Source: Nannocystis punicea
GTDB taxonomy: Bacteria > Myxococcota_A > Polyangia > Nannocystales > Nannocystaceae
Length of the DNA: 64,000 nt
Assembly (NCBI RefSeq): GCF_026965555.1
Contig: NZ_CP114040.1
Location: 12,917,501-12,981,500 of the forward strand
Reading direction: 5' to 3'
Positions 7,886-16,480 of the stretch are shown piece after piece (position 1 is the first letter of the stretch; each line of letters begins with the position of its first letter). The translations under genes and the position numbers were made by a program. The notes below the pieces were generated by a model. It did not search any database, had not been told where the DNA came from, and was given only the letters and a program-made list of their open reading frames with translations.

Positions 7886-8320
7886 GCGCGGCCTCCGTGG
7901 GCGCGCGAGGGCGGTGATGTCACGGCGGGCGAGCACGCTCCGCGCGTGCGCGGGAGATCGCGGAAAGGGATCAGCACGCGGCCTCCGTGGGCGAGCGAGG
8001 GTGGTGATTTCACGGCGGGCGAGCAGGCTCCGGACGTGCGTCTGAAGCCGCGGGAAGGGGTCAGCACGCGCGGCCTCCGTGGGCGAGCGAGGGTGATTTC
8101 ACGGCGGGCGAGCAGGCTCCGGACGTGCGTCTGAAGCCGCGGGAAGGGGTCAGCACGCGCGGCCTCGGTGGGCGAGCGAGGGTGATTTCACGGCGGGCGA
8201 GCACGCTCTGGACGTGCGCGGGAGGCCGCGGGAAGGGGTCAGCACGCGCGGCCTCCGTGGGCGAGCGAGGGTGATTTCACGGCGAGCGAGCACGCTCCGG
8301 ACGCGCGGCCCACGGGGGCC
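7880..8320. repeat. Tandem array of about five 89-92 bp units
   Basis: TCAGCACGCG recurs at about 7879, 7971, 8061, 8150 and 8239, giving periods of 92, 90, 89 and 89 bp. Each unit also contains GGCCTCCGTGGGCG and TGATTTCACGGCG. The first unit contains the start codon region of the ferredoxin/small-subunit gene: its GTGCTGACC is repeated at the end of every unit. The array therefore looks like amplification of that gene's 5' flank. It separates the small from the large subunit gene. Confidence 0.85.
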
Positions 8321-8559
8321 AGCGAGGGGGGCGCGCGAGGAGACGGCCTGCTGCTTCGACCTACGGATCGCCCGCGATGATCCGGTGACCGCGCTTCGAG
8401 GACATGTTTTATAAAACATGTGTGAAGGGGAATGTCCTTCGAGGCATGTCCTATAAACCATGTCGTCAGGCGGCCGAGAGGGCTCGAGCAGAGGCTGGGT
8501 CGCGAGCGAGGTGGTTGCGCGGCGGGCGAGCGGCCTGCGCTCGTGGCCGCGCGGCGGGC
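8321..8559. repeat. Palindrome cluster downstream of the large-subunit gene
   Basis: No gene is seen. Bases 8402-8421 form a perfect 20-bp palindrome with an AT core (ACATGTTTTATAAAACATGT), followed within 50 bp by two further half-site pairs (8432-8462) of the dispersed family. The position after the stop at 8560 on the minus strand would suit an RNA hairpin between two genes of one operon. Confidence 0.7.
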
Positions 8560-10110
8560 TCAGCACGCGGCGCCTCCGTGGAGGAGCGAGAGGTCGAGGC
8601 TGTGGCCGCACAGCGGCACGTCCGCGAGCGAGCCGCCGCGCACTGCGGCGGCCAGGGCCTCCCAGGCGAACATCGCGGGGTCCTGGGCGCGGTAGTCGAG
8701 CAGGCGGCCGGCGGCGTCGGTCTCGAGCAGGTGGACGATCGGCCCGCGCGCGCCCTCGACGGCGGCGATCGCCAGGTGACGCGGCGCGAGCGAGGGGACC
8801 AGGATCGGGGGCGCGCCGGCGGCCTCGGCGACGCAGCCGAGGATCCACGCGACCGCGGCCTCGGTCTCGCGCACCCGCAGGGAGGCGCGGGCGAGGCAGT
8901 CGCCGTCGTACTCGACGAACACGTCGACCGCGTGGCGGCGGTAGAGGCGGCCGGGGAGGTCGCGGCGGAGGTCGTGCGGCAGGCCGCTGGCGCGCGCGGC
9001 CGGGCCGACGAGGCCGAGCTGGGCGGCGTCGCGACCGCCGAGGAAGCCGACGCCGTCGAGCCGGGCCTGGACCGAGCGGGCGCCCATCATCATCGCGCTG
9101 GCGCGGGCGAAGGCGTCGCGGAAGCCGTTCAGGGTGGCGCGCACGTCGGCGAGCCGGGCGGCGCCGAAAGGCTCGCGCACGCCGCCGGGGCGCACGTGCG
9201 CGTGGCCGTGGCGGCTGCCGCACAGGCGCATGAGGAGGTCGCGGATGGTCGCCTGCAGGCGGTCGAGCTCGGCCGCGCCGGCGCCGAAGCCGATCGCGCG
9301 GGCGACGGCGGCGAGGCCGACGAGGTGGCCGGCGATCCGCTCGAGCTCGAGGCCGACGCCGCGGTGCACGCTGCAGGCGAGGTCGAGCGTGACGCCGGCG
9401 AGGCCCTCGACCGCCATCGCGTGGGCCCAGGCGCGGGCGATGCTGCCCTCGCCGCGCAAGGTCTCGACCAGCGCGGGCAGCTGCACGAGCGGTCGCGTGC
9501 ACAGCACCGCCTCGACGTCGCGGCCCGCGAGCGCGCGCACCTCGACGGCGCGGATCTGGTCGCCGCGGCAGTGCAGGCGCAGCGGGCCGTGATCGACGAG
9601 GCCGCCGAAGCCGACGTCGCGGTCGCTCGGGCTCTGGTCCTTGCCGGCGGGCCAGAACCACATGTCGCGCGGATCGAGCTGGTCCTCGGCGCGCCGCGGC
9701 GAGGAGGCGGCGAGCTGGAGGCCGTATGTCCTTTCGAGCAGGTTCTCGTGGGCGCCGAGCGGGCCGCGCAGGGCGGGCAACGGCCGCTGGTGGCCGGCGC
9801 GCCCGCGCATCACCGCGAGGCCGCGCGGGCGCACCAGGGCGGCGGTGAGGACGACGCCGCGGTGGTCGTCGCGGCGGCCGTGATAGACCAGGACGCGCGC
9901 GCCCGCGGCGGTCTCGCGCGCGAGGGCGGCGACGAAGGTCTCGCCGGGCAGCTCGGGCAGGTCGTCGAGGGCGGCGACGAGGAGCGGCCCCGGCCCGCCG
10001 TCGTCGTCGCCGGGCGCGGCGGGGACCGAGCGCGACGACACCAGCCGCAAGAACGAGCGACCGCCGGGGTCCTCCGGCTCCGGCGGGGCGGCGAATCGCG
10101 GTACGGTCAT
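8560..10110 (-). CDS. NuoCD/HycE-like large subunit lacking nickel cysteines
   Basis: A 516-residue fusion of a NuoC-like N-terminus (about 1-170, ending near HENLLERTYGLQL) and a NuoD/hydrogenase large-subunit core (GVGLELERIAGHLVGLAAVA). In catalytic enzymes the N-terminal nickel site is a CxxC near this point; here it reads GEGSIARAWAHAMAVE with no cysteine pair. The C-terminus reads HSLDLSLLHGGAAC where active enzymes have a DPCxxC-type motif. The nickel site is thus lost, as in complex I NuoD and in Ehr (energy-converting hydrogenase-related) proteins. ATG 10110 overlaps the upstream stop (ATGA). Confidence 0.82.
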   Translation of the reverse strand: MTVPRFAAPPEPEDPGGRSFLRLVSSRSVPAAPGDDDGGPGPLLVAALDDLPELPGETFVAALARETAAGARVLVYHGRRDDHRGVVLTAALVRPRGLAVMRGRAGHQRPLPALRGPLGAHENLLERTYGLQLAASSPRRAEDQLDPRDMWFWPAGKDQSPSDRDVGFGGLVDHGPLRLHCRGDQIRAVEVRALAGRDVEAVLCTRPLVQLPALVETLRGEGSIARAWAHAMAVEGLAGVTLDLACSVHRGVGLELERIAGHLVGLAAVARAIGFGAGAAELDRLQATIRDLLMRLCGSRHGHAHVRPGGVREPFGAARLADVRATLNGFRDAFARASAMMMGARSVQARLDGVGFLGGRDAAQLGLVGPAARASGLPHDLRRDLPGRLYRRHAVDVFVEYDGDCLARASLRVRETEAAVAWILGCVAEAAGAPPILVPSLAPRHLAIAAVEGARGPIVHLLETDAAGRLLDYRAQDPAMFAWEALAAAVRGGSLADVPLCGHSLDLSLLHGGAAC

Positions 10111-10934
10111 TCGGCCCCCCGGAGGTGCAGGACGACGCCGAGGCCCTCGCACAGGGCGGCGCCGCCGAAGTAGAGCGCGTGGGCGGCGGGGCGCGGGCGG
10201 GCGACCCGGGCCGCGACTCCACCGACCGCAGCGGCGAGCGCGAGCACGGCGACGAGGTGAATGGCGGCCGAAGGCCCGCCGCGCGCGAGCGGCTGGACGA
10301 GGGCGACGAACAGGCCGGACAGGGCGACGGCGACGACGCCGTCGAGCCAGCGCACGAGGCCGCGGTCGAGCGCGTCGGTGCGGCGCTCGGCGACGACGAC
10401 GGGCCGCAGGGCCAGGAGCGCCGCGGCGGCGCAGACGAGGCCGATGAAACAGCGCGGGCTGGCGACGAGCTCGGCGAGGCCGACCTGCGAGCCGGCGAGC
10501 ACCGCGGCGACGACGGTGAGGAGCTGCAGCGGCGAGCTGCGCGGCGCGTCGGGGCTGCGCAGCGAATGGTGGTAGAGGGCGAGGAGGCCGGCGAACACCG
10601 CGAGGTCGCCGTGGAACGCGAACGGCGACCACGGGCCGATGACCGGCGCGAGGGCGCCGAGGCCGAGCGCGGCGAGGACCGCCAGGAGCCCGCGCGGCCG
10701 CGTCGCCGAGCGCGCCGCGCCCTTGCGAAGCGCCCGCAGGAGGTCGCGCGCGGGCTGCAGCAGGCGGACGCCCGCGCGCCCGCTCAGCGCGGCCTCGACC
10801 TGGGCCGCCACGCCGAGGTAGACGAGCGGCAACAGCAGGACCCCGGCCACCTGCAACATTGCGACGCCCCACGGCGCGCCCGCCACCGGAGCGGCGGTGA
10901 TTGGTGATAGGAGTGTCGACAATGAGCCCTCCAC
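10107..10934 (-). CDS. HycD/NuoH-like membrane subunit
   Basis: A 275-residue polytopic membrane protein with about eight hydrophobic segments. The motif LLQPARDLLRALRKGA matches the conserved loop of NuoH/HycD/HyfC that touches the quinone or proton path. It would anchor the peripheral subunits encoded downstream and couple redox chemistry to ion movement. GTG 10934 is the longest reasonable start; ATG 10859 (MLQVAGVLLLPLVYLG) is equally plausible and begins at the first helix. It overlaps the large-subunit gene by 4 bp. No antiporter-like (NuoL/M/N) subunit is present nearby, so the set looks minimal or is split elsewhere. Confidence 0.82.
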   Translation of the reverse strand: MEGSLSTLLSPITAAPVAGAPWGVAMLQVAGVLLLPLVYLGVAAQVEAALSGRAGVRLLQPARDLLRALRKGAARSATRPRGLLAVLAALGLGALAPVIGPWSPFAFHGDLAVFAGLLALYHHSLRSPDAPRSSPLQLLTVVAAVLAGSQVGLAELVASPRCFIGLVCAAAALLALRPVVVAERRTDALDRGLVRWLDGVVAVALSGLFVALVQPLARGGPSAAIHLVAVLALAAAVGGVAARVARPRPAAHALYFGGAALCEGLGVVLHLRGAE

Positions 10935-11801
10935 GGCGCCGCGCGACCCGACGCCTCGACCGATGGACTCGACGCAATCAAGGTAGGAGCGGGGGCGGGT
11001 AGGGTCGAGTTAAGTGCGGTTCACCGGTTCGCGGCGAATGAGCGGCGGCGCCAGATGAACTCGCGCTCATCGTCGTGGTGGGCTGGAATATGTCCGAAGG
11101 GACATGTCATTTCGTCGCGCCGGTGAATGTGACAGCGCGGCGCCCCTCGGGGCCGGTCGCGGCGCGGATGGCGGCGGCTTCACGGCCTAGGCCGAGCCGA
11201 GCGCGAGCAGGAGCGCCCAGACGCGGCCTGGCGCGGGAAACGGGCTGAACTATTGGGGAAAATATTGTCTGGAAAACACAATCTTGAATGATGCTGGCTT
11301 AAGGAGAGCCGGGGTCCGGGCGGCTCGGACGCTGTTCATACTTGGCGCGCGAGGGGCGCGGGAGGCGACCTGGAGGTGCGAGAGCGCGCCTGGGAGATCT
11401 CCATGACCGTCGGTCATGTGCGCGGTCGGCGGAGGGAGACCGCCGGTGCCGGCCAGCGGCCGATGCTGCGGTCGGGCCGCCAGGTCGCCGATCGAGGATG
11501 GCCTGGAGCGAGGGAGCGAGCCGATGCGGTGGTGACGTTCGGGTTGTTCGCTCCGCGGAACGGACGCGGCGCCGGGAATCATGGGAGTCGGAGAGCAGAC
11601 AGATCTGTGATTCGAAGCCGGACGCGGCGAATGGGGAGACTGGCCAAAGGGCGAACACGAGGCGGCTGCGTGCCGCGGACATCTTGGGTCGCATGGACAG
11701 GACGAAGACAAGAGGGCGTCCGGCGCCGGGCGACCTCTCGAGCTACTTAGACTTGGACAGGAAATGGAATGACAGCAGGGCTCGGCCGGAGCTCGGCGAG
11801 C
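10935..11801. other. 867-bp non-coding gap
   Basis: No credible gene; the open frames here are Arg/Pro/Ala-rich and resemble high-GC shadows. It holds a clean palindrome at 11088-11107 (ATATGTCC GAAG GGACATGT). At about 11240-11300 there is an unusually AT-rich patch with a small inverted repeat (ATTGT and ACAAT, nine bases apart), which could be a promoter or operator. Confidence 0.6.
11088..11107. repeat. Dispersed palindrome, near-consensus copy
   Basis: Arms ATATGTCC and GGACATGT around GAAG, in a gap with no gene; one of the best examples of the family. Confidence 0.85.
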
Positions 11802-12140
11802 CTACGCCTCGATCTCCCACGGCAGCTCCCACGCGTAGACGATGGCCAGGGCCTCCGCGTCCTCTCGTGGGACCTCCATGAGATACTCGCCCTCGGGGAG
11901 GTCGGCCACGTCGCCCGCAGAGAGCAGAGCCTGCTCGCCGGCGATCGTGAGGGTGCATCCGCCCGACAGGACGTAGGCCCGGCAGCTCCTGCTGAATCCG
12001 TGGATCCGCTCTCCTGGCAGGTAGTCGTGGCGGCTGATGCGATGGCGATTCGCGGGGAGGTGCAGGCGGCGAATGCCGTCTTCGGTCCGCGGACCATCCT
12101 CGGCGACGTCCCATTGCTTCCGGAGCGAGAGCTGCGACAT
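11802..12140 (-). CDS. Small cupin-domain protein
   Basis: A 112-residue single-domain cupin. The beta-barrel core is visible in HDYLPGERIHGFSRSCRAYV, then LTIAGEQALLSAGDVADLP, the usual first and second cupin motifs; the first keeps one His and a Glu but is otherwise degenerate, so metal binding is uncertain. The C-terminus is acidic (AIVYAWELPWEIEA). ATG 12140 gives a compact domain with no leader, so the protein is probably cytosolic. It lies 62 bp downstream of the cytochrome stop on the same strand. Substrate unknown. Confidence 0.72.
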   Translation of the reverse strand: MSQLSLRKQWDVAEDGPRTEDGIRRLHLPANRHRISRHDYLPGERIHGFSRSCRAYVLSGGCTLTIAGEQALLSAGDVADLPEGEYLMEVPREDAEALAIVYAWELPWEIEA

Positions 12141-12202
12141 GAACGATCCGCGGAGGCGAGGCGACGAGCGCTGTCCCCGACACGGGCGAGCAGGGCTCGC
12201 GT

Positions 12203-14062
12203 TCAGCGCCGGGTCCGGCGGCGGCGGCCGAGCGCGAGCAGGAGCAGCGCCAGGCCGCCGGCGGGGCCGCTCTGCTGCCGGCAACCGCAGCCGTCGTCGC
12301 CGCCGGTCTGGCCGCTGGTGGTCGCGCTGTCGGTCGCGTCGGCGGTGGTGCTGGTGGGAGTGGCGCCGGTGCTCTCGGTCCCGCTGCTGCTGCCTGCAGT
12401 GGCGCTGGTGGTCGGCGCGTCGCCGGTGCCGTCGCTGGTGCCGTCGCTCGAGTCGCTGGTCTCGGCCTCCTGGACCAGGCCGGTGGCCGGGACCGAGGCT
12501 GTCCATTCGGCCAGGACCAATGGGTCAGGGTCGACGGGGAACAGCGCCTGGGCGTCGGCCCCGGCGCTGTTGGTGTGGTTCTCGCTGGCGAGGAACTCGA
12601 GGTACGTCGGGGTGTTGATGACGTAGAGGAGGCGGACGCGGAGGTCGAGGACGTCGGGCTCGCCGGGCGTGACGTCGAGGACGCCCTGCGGGCCGAAGGT
12701 GTAGACGACCTCGTCCCAGTTCGGCCAGGTCTCGTCGGGGAGCAAGGCGTAGCGGTCGCCGACGGGATCGGTCTCGAGGCCGGCCTGGAGGCCTTTCGGG
12801 GGGATCCGGCTGTCCACCTGCCAGTAGTCGTTGAGCAGGAGGTGGTTGGTGGCGCCCGTCTGCTGGTGGACCGCGATCGCCTCGTAGGTGCGCTGCTGCG
12901 CGTCGCCCTCGAGGCCCTCGCCGGCGATCCACCGGCCCGAGGCGTAGACGACCTCGCTCATGTACGTGGCGGTGACCTCGAGCCACATGACGCGGCCCTC
13001 GGAATAACCGGTCGGCAGCTTGTGGCCGGTGTTGTTGGTGACCTTGACGCCCCAGGCGTCGATGCCCGCCTGCAGGTCGATCTCCGCCGGCGCGGTGACC
13101 TCGAGCGTGGCCGCGGCGCCGAGCGAGAGGTCGATGCCCGCGAGCGCGAGGTCGAAGTAAGCGTCCTCGATGTCGCCGCTGCCCTCGCTGCCGTAGAGCG
13201 ACTTCAAGATCTCGACCATGCGCCGGTTGGCACCCGCGAGGTCGTGTCGGCGACCGCCGGTGGGGTGGAAGGTGCCCTGGCCGTTGAACTCGGCGCAGCC
13301 GGCGACGTTGTCGACCGCCGGCATGTGGCAGTCCTGACACGACTTGAAGTCGAGGCCCTGGGCCGCGTAGGCGCTGGCGAGCCACTCGCTATAGGTCCGC
13401 TGCTCGTTGAACTTGGCGCCGACCGGCTGGCCCCGGGCGTCGAGGCGGTCGCGCCCGGTGGTGACGTCGTGGCAGGTGCCGCAGTGCTCGGACCGACCGA
13501 GCAGGTCGCCGACGACCCAGCTGTGCATCGGCTTGTCGCCGCCGTCGTACGACCACGGGCCCTGCTTCGGCACGTCGCCGGCGTCGCCGACCATGTCGTC
13601 GATGGTGTAGTGGGCGTCGCCCGGCGGCGTCATGCCGTCGTCGATCATGCGGTGACAGGTGTCGCAGTCGACGCCCGAGAGGTCGTCGGGCTCGAGGTCG
13701 TCGATCGCGGTGGCGCCGTCGCGGCCGGCGACGAAGGCCCGCGGGGCGTGGCAGCGGACGCAGCTGTCGGTCTCGCCCGGCATGTCCTGGGCGGCGATCG
13801 CCACGCCGGCCCAGAAGACCGGATCGCGGGCGGCGTTGGCCATCATGCCGCCGGCCCAGGCGATCGGCGAGACGTTGGGCTCGCCGGCGTGGTCGGGCGG
13901 GTTGGCGAAGGCGTGGCACTCGCGGCAGTCTTCCGCCTTCTCGAGCGGGTTCTGCAAGCTGCCCGGCTCGGTCGCGGCGCTCGCACGGCCGGAGATCGAG
14001 GTCGCGAGGGCGAGAGAAGCCGTGAGCCACGCACCGCGAGAGAAGGCCGTCATGGCGGGCAT
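12203..14062 (-). CDS. Exported pentahaem cytochrome c with MYXO-CTERM-like tail
   Basis: A 619-residue exported protein. After a signal peptide (AWLTASLALATSISGRASA) there are five CxxCH haem sites: CRECH, CVRCH, CDTCH, CGTCH and CQDCH, all within the first 270 residues. The middle (about 290-520) is beta-rich (VKVTNNTGHKLPTGYSEGR, as in cytochrome c554/NrfB-like multihaem proteins). A long Ser/Thr/Gly linker leads to DGCGCRQQSG, a hydrophobic helix and an Arg-rich end, the MYXO-CTERM pattern for sorting to the cell surface. It probably carries electrons outside the inner membrane. ATG 14062 and ATG 14053 both fit; no clear Shine-Dalgarno separates them. Confidence 0.85.
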   Translation of the reverse strand: MPAMTAFSRGAWLTASLALATSISGRASAATEPGSLQNPLEKAEDCRECHAFANPPDHAGEPNVSPIAWAGGMMANAARDPVFWAGVAIAAQDMPGETDSCVRCHAPRAFVAGRDGATAIDDLEPDDLSGVDCDTCHRMIDDGMTPPGDAHYTIDDMVGDAGDVPKQGPWSYDGGDKPMHSWVVGDLLGRSEHCGTCHDVTTGRDRLDARGQPVGAKFNEQRTYSEWLASAYAAQGLDFKSCQDCHMPAVDNVAGCAEFNGQGTFHPTGGRRHDLAGANRRMVEILKSLYGSEGSGDIEDAYFDLALAGIDLSLGAAATLEVTAPAEIDLQAGIDAWGVKVTNNTGHKLPTGYSEGRVMWLEVTATYMSEVVYASGRWIAGEGLEGDAQQRTYEAIAVHQQTGATNHLLLNDYWQVDSRIPPKGLQAGLETDPVGDRYALLPDETWPNWDEVVYTFGPQGVLDVTPGEPDVLDLRVRLLYVINTPTYLEFLASENHTNSAGADAQALFPVDPDPLVLAEWTASVPATGLVQEAETSDSSDGTSDGTGDAPTTSATAGSSSGTESTGATPTSTTADATDSATTSGQTGGDDGCGCRQQSGPAGGLALLLLALGRRRRTRR

Positions 14063-14251
14063 CCTATCGCGGCGAGCCGGGCCGGCGCATGCGCACGTTC
14101 GTGCGGATGGGCGCGCAACTGCGGCCACGGGCCGTCGCGGGCGCGGCGACACGTCGTCATGGCGGTCCCGACGACGACGCGGGCGAGGCCCCGCACCCGC
14201 GGGTCGGCGTGCGCGAGACGTCCGGGGCAGGGCCGGCTATGCTCCCGCGGC

Positions 14252-14728
14252 ATGCCTCGCGCGCGCGACGCTCTCTTCGCGGCGGTGCTGATCGCCGCCT
14301 GTCCGGCCCCCGACGTGCGCCCGGCCTCGCCGACCGCCCCGAACGCCTCGCCGCCGCCGACCCAGGCGAGCCCCCCCGCGGGCCGCACCGCCAACAACGA
14401 CGCGCGCGGGTTCGCCAACCAGCCCGACTACGACGCGGAGGCCGCGGCCCTCAAGGCCCAGGTGACGCCCCGCCTGCCCGACCCGCCGCCGACCGACCGC
14501 AAGCAGGCCTGCGCCGCGATGTTCGCCGCCGCCGACGCGCTGTACCGCGACATCGACCCCGCCGGGTCGGCCCTGCAGCTGCTGCAGGCCAGCCGCGCGG
14601 CCGACCAGAGCGCGTGCGAGCGCGAGACCAGCCCCCGCGCAGCCGCGTGCGTGACGGTGCTGCTGGCCGATCGCAACGCCGAGCTGCCGTGGCTGCTCGA
14701 CCAGTGCTCGCGCGCGTTCCATGACTGA
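14252..14728 (+). CDS. Small hypothetical lipoprotein
   Basis: A 158-residue protein with a short lipoprotein signal (ALFAAVLIAAC) and a Pro/Ala/Ser linker. The mature part (about 55-158) is helical with five cysteines (for example KQACAAMFAAADALYRDI, SACERETSPRAAACVTVLL, LLDQCSRAF), suggesting a disulfide-stabilised helical fold. ATG 14252 is chosen because it directly precedes the signal peptide. Divergent from the cytochrome gene across 189 bp. No family recognised. Confidence 0.65.
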   Translation: MPRARDALFAAVLIAACPAPDVRPASPTAPNASPPPTQASPPAGRTANNDARGFANQPDYDAEAAALKAQVTPRLPDPPPTDRKQACAAMFAAADALYRDIDPAGSALQLLQASRAADQSACERETSPRAAACVTVLLADRNAELPWLLDQCSRAFHD

Positions 14729-15213
14729 TCGGGCATGTTCTTAAAGACATTCTCTTTCGAGCATGTCGAAAAGGATATGTTCGAAAGGCGTGGATGTCGT
14801 GAGGGATGGCCGGCGAGTCGTGACGCGCTCGGGGGCCCGGGGGCGAGGCGCTCACCGGTCCTGCGGTTCCGGGAGCCGTGGCGCTCGCGCGTGACCGCGG
14901 CAGCGAGGGCGCCGGTGAGGGGAGACCCGCGGCTCGCCTCGCCGCTCCGCGCTCTCACCAGGCGACCGCGACAAGCACCTCGAGGCCGGAGCCTCCGAGG
15001 ACCTCACCAGGCCTTCGTGGCTGAACGACTGCTCTCGCCGCAGCGGGTGTAGCGCCAGGGCGGAAGAGCCGCTCAAAGTCTCTCGGCAACGGCGGTCCGG
15101 TTCGCGTCCCGAGCGGGTCGACGTGGAGCCGGGCGCCCGCGATCGAAAACCTCGCCGATTCGAGCGAAAGCCGCGCTCTACGAGGGCAGGGCGGGCGGCG
15201 CTAGGACAGGGGC
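14729..15213. other. 485-bp gap with AT-core palindromes
   Basis: No gene supported. Directly after the lipoprotein stop, 14735-14795 contains three overlapping palindrome variants with AT-rich centres (CATGTTCTTAAAGACAT and relatives). Such a cluster just past a stop may act as a terminator. The remainder is plain high-GC sequence. Confidence 0.6.
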
Positions 15214-16281
15214 ATGGCCGACGAGACGGACGCCCCGCGCCTCACGCGACGCGAGTGGTTGCAGACGGGCGTCGCTCTCGGCGCCGCGGTGATCGGGCCC
15301 GGCTGCGCGTCGGTGCGCGGCGGGTCGCGGCACACTGCGGCCTCTGCGAAAGGACCTACCATGCTCTACGACGTCGTCATCGTGGGAGGCGGCCCGGGCG
15401 GCCTCTCGGCTGCGCTCGCGCTGGGTCGCGCGCGCAAGCGGGTGCTGCTGTGCGACTCCGGGCCGCGACGCAACGCGGCGGCGGAGCACATCCACAACTT
15501 CGTCACGCGCGACGGGACGCCGCCCGCGGAGTTCCGGCAGATCGGTCGCGCGCAGCTGGCCGCGTATGCCAACGTGGAGGCGCGGGACGTCCGCGTCGCG
15601 TCGATCACGGGCGCGCGCGGCGAGTTCCGGGTCGAGCTGTCGGGCGAGGTCGTGGCGGCCCGGCGCGTGCTGCTGTGCACCGGGATGGTCGACGAGATGC
15701 TGCCGATCGCCGGCTTCCGCGAGCTGTGGGGCCGCTCGGTGTTTCAGTGCCCGTACTGCCACGGCTGGGAGGTGCAGGACCGGCGCTGGGGCTACCTGGC
15801 GGGCGCGGCCGACTCGAACCACATGTTGCCGTTCGCCCTGCAGGCGCGCGGCTGGTCGCGCGAGGTCGTGGTGTTCACCGGCGGCGCCTTCGAGGTCCCG
15901 CAGGAGGCCCGCGCGAAGCTCGACGCCGCGGGCATCCGGCTGGTGACCGCCCCGGTGGCGCGGCTGGTCGCGCGGGACGAGCGGCTCGAGTCGATCGAGC
16001 TCGCGGACGGCAGCAGGGTGCCGTGCGAGGTGCTGTTCGTCCATCCGCCCCAGCGCCAGGTCGAGCTGGTCCGCGCCCTGGGCCTCGAGCTCGACGACGA
16101 CGGCTACGTCCGCGTCGACCCGATGCGGCGCGAGACGTCCGTGCCGGGCATCTACGCGGCGGGCGACCTGACGACGCGGATGCAGGGCGCGATCCTGGCG
16201 GCGTCCACCGGCACGGTCGCGGCGGCGATGATCAACGTCGAGCTGACGATGGAGCTCGCGACCAGCGGCGCGTTGGGGTGA
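15214..16281 (+). CDS. Thioredoxin-reductase-like FAD oxidoreductase, possible Tat lipoprotein
   Basis: A 355-residue protein. The catalytic part is a thioredoxin reductase-like flavoprotein: FAD motif VVIVGGGPGGLSAALALG, redox-active CPYC in FQCPYCHGWE, and the late FAD motif GIYAAGDLTT. The first 49 residues carry a twin-arginine motif (LTRREWLQ), a hydrophobic run and a lipobox-like end (IGPGC), so the long form should be exported and lipidated. An internal ATG at 15361, preceded by GAAAGGACC, starts exactly at MLYDVVIVGGG, where cytosolic homologues begin. Both starts may be used. No thioredoxin gene is adjacent; the electron acceptor is unknown. Confidence 0.85.
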   Translation: MADETDAPRLTRREWLQTGVALGAAVIGPGCASVRGGSRHTAASAKGPTMLYDVVIVGGGPGGLSAALALGRARKRVLLCDSGPRRNAAAEHIHNFVTRDGTPPAEFRQIGRAQLAAYANVEARDVRVASITGARGEFRVELSGEVVAARRVLLCTGMVDEMLPIAGFRELWGRSVFQCPYCHGWEVQDRRWGYLAGAADSNHMLPFALQARGWSREVVVFTGGAFEVPQEARAKLDAAGIRLVTAPVARLVARDERLESIELADGSRVPCEVLFVHPPQRQVELVRALGLELDDDGYVRVDPMRRETSVPGIYAAGDLTTRMQGAILAASTGTVAAAMINVELTMELATSGALG

Positions 16282-16480
16282 GACGTCGCGGCTTCGCGAG
16301 GTCGCGCCCTTGTACATGTCCGCGAGGACAGGTGCGGCGCGGCTTCGTGAGGTCGCATTGAATGATATGTCCGTGGGGACAGGGGCTCCGGGGTTCAGGC
16401 CTTGCCTGTCCTGGAGGACAGCGATCACTGCGGTCCCGTGAGCATCTCTCCTGTCCTCGCGGTCATGCGGCTAGCGCCGG
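16282..16480. repeat. Three palindromes between convergent genes
   Basis: Clean copies lie at 16314-16333 (ACATGTCC GCGA GGACAGGT), 16365-16384 (ATATGTCC GTGG GGACAGGG) and 16404-16423 (GCCTGTCC TGGA GGACAGCG), with a partial fourth near 16450. A GCGGCTTCGxGAGGTCGC block is also repeated (about 16289 and 16338). The genes on both sides end here, so a bidirectional terminator role is possible. Confidence 0.8.

Noticed and set aside
7880..8320. CRISPR-like regular repeat
   Set aside because: Units are contiguous and nearly identical across their whole length, with no unique spacers and no cas genes.
8560..10934. Catalytic group 4 [NiFe] hydrogenase
   Set aside because: Both nickel-binding cysteine pairs are missing from the large subunit.
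11250..11711. Possible 153-residue protein in the 10935-11801 gap
   Set aside because: Pro/Ser/Arg-rich without any motif, no ribosome-binding site, and overlapping frames on both strands look alike.
12143..12506. N-terminal extension of the cupin into the cytochrome gene
   Set aside because: The extension is Arg/His-rich shadow of the cytochrome linker; ATG 12140 gives a complete cupin domain.
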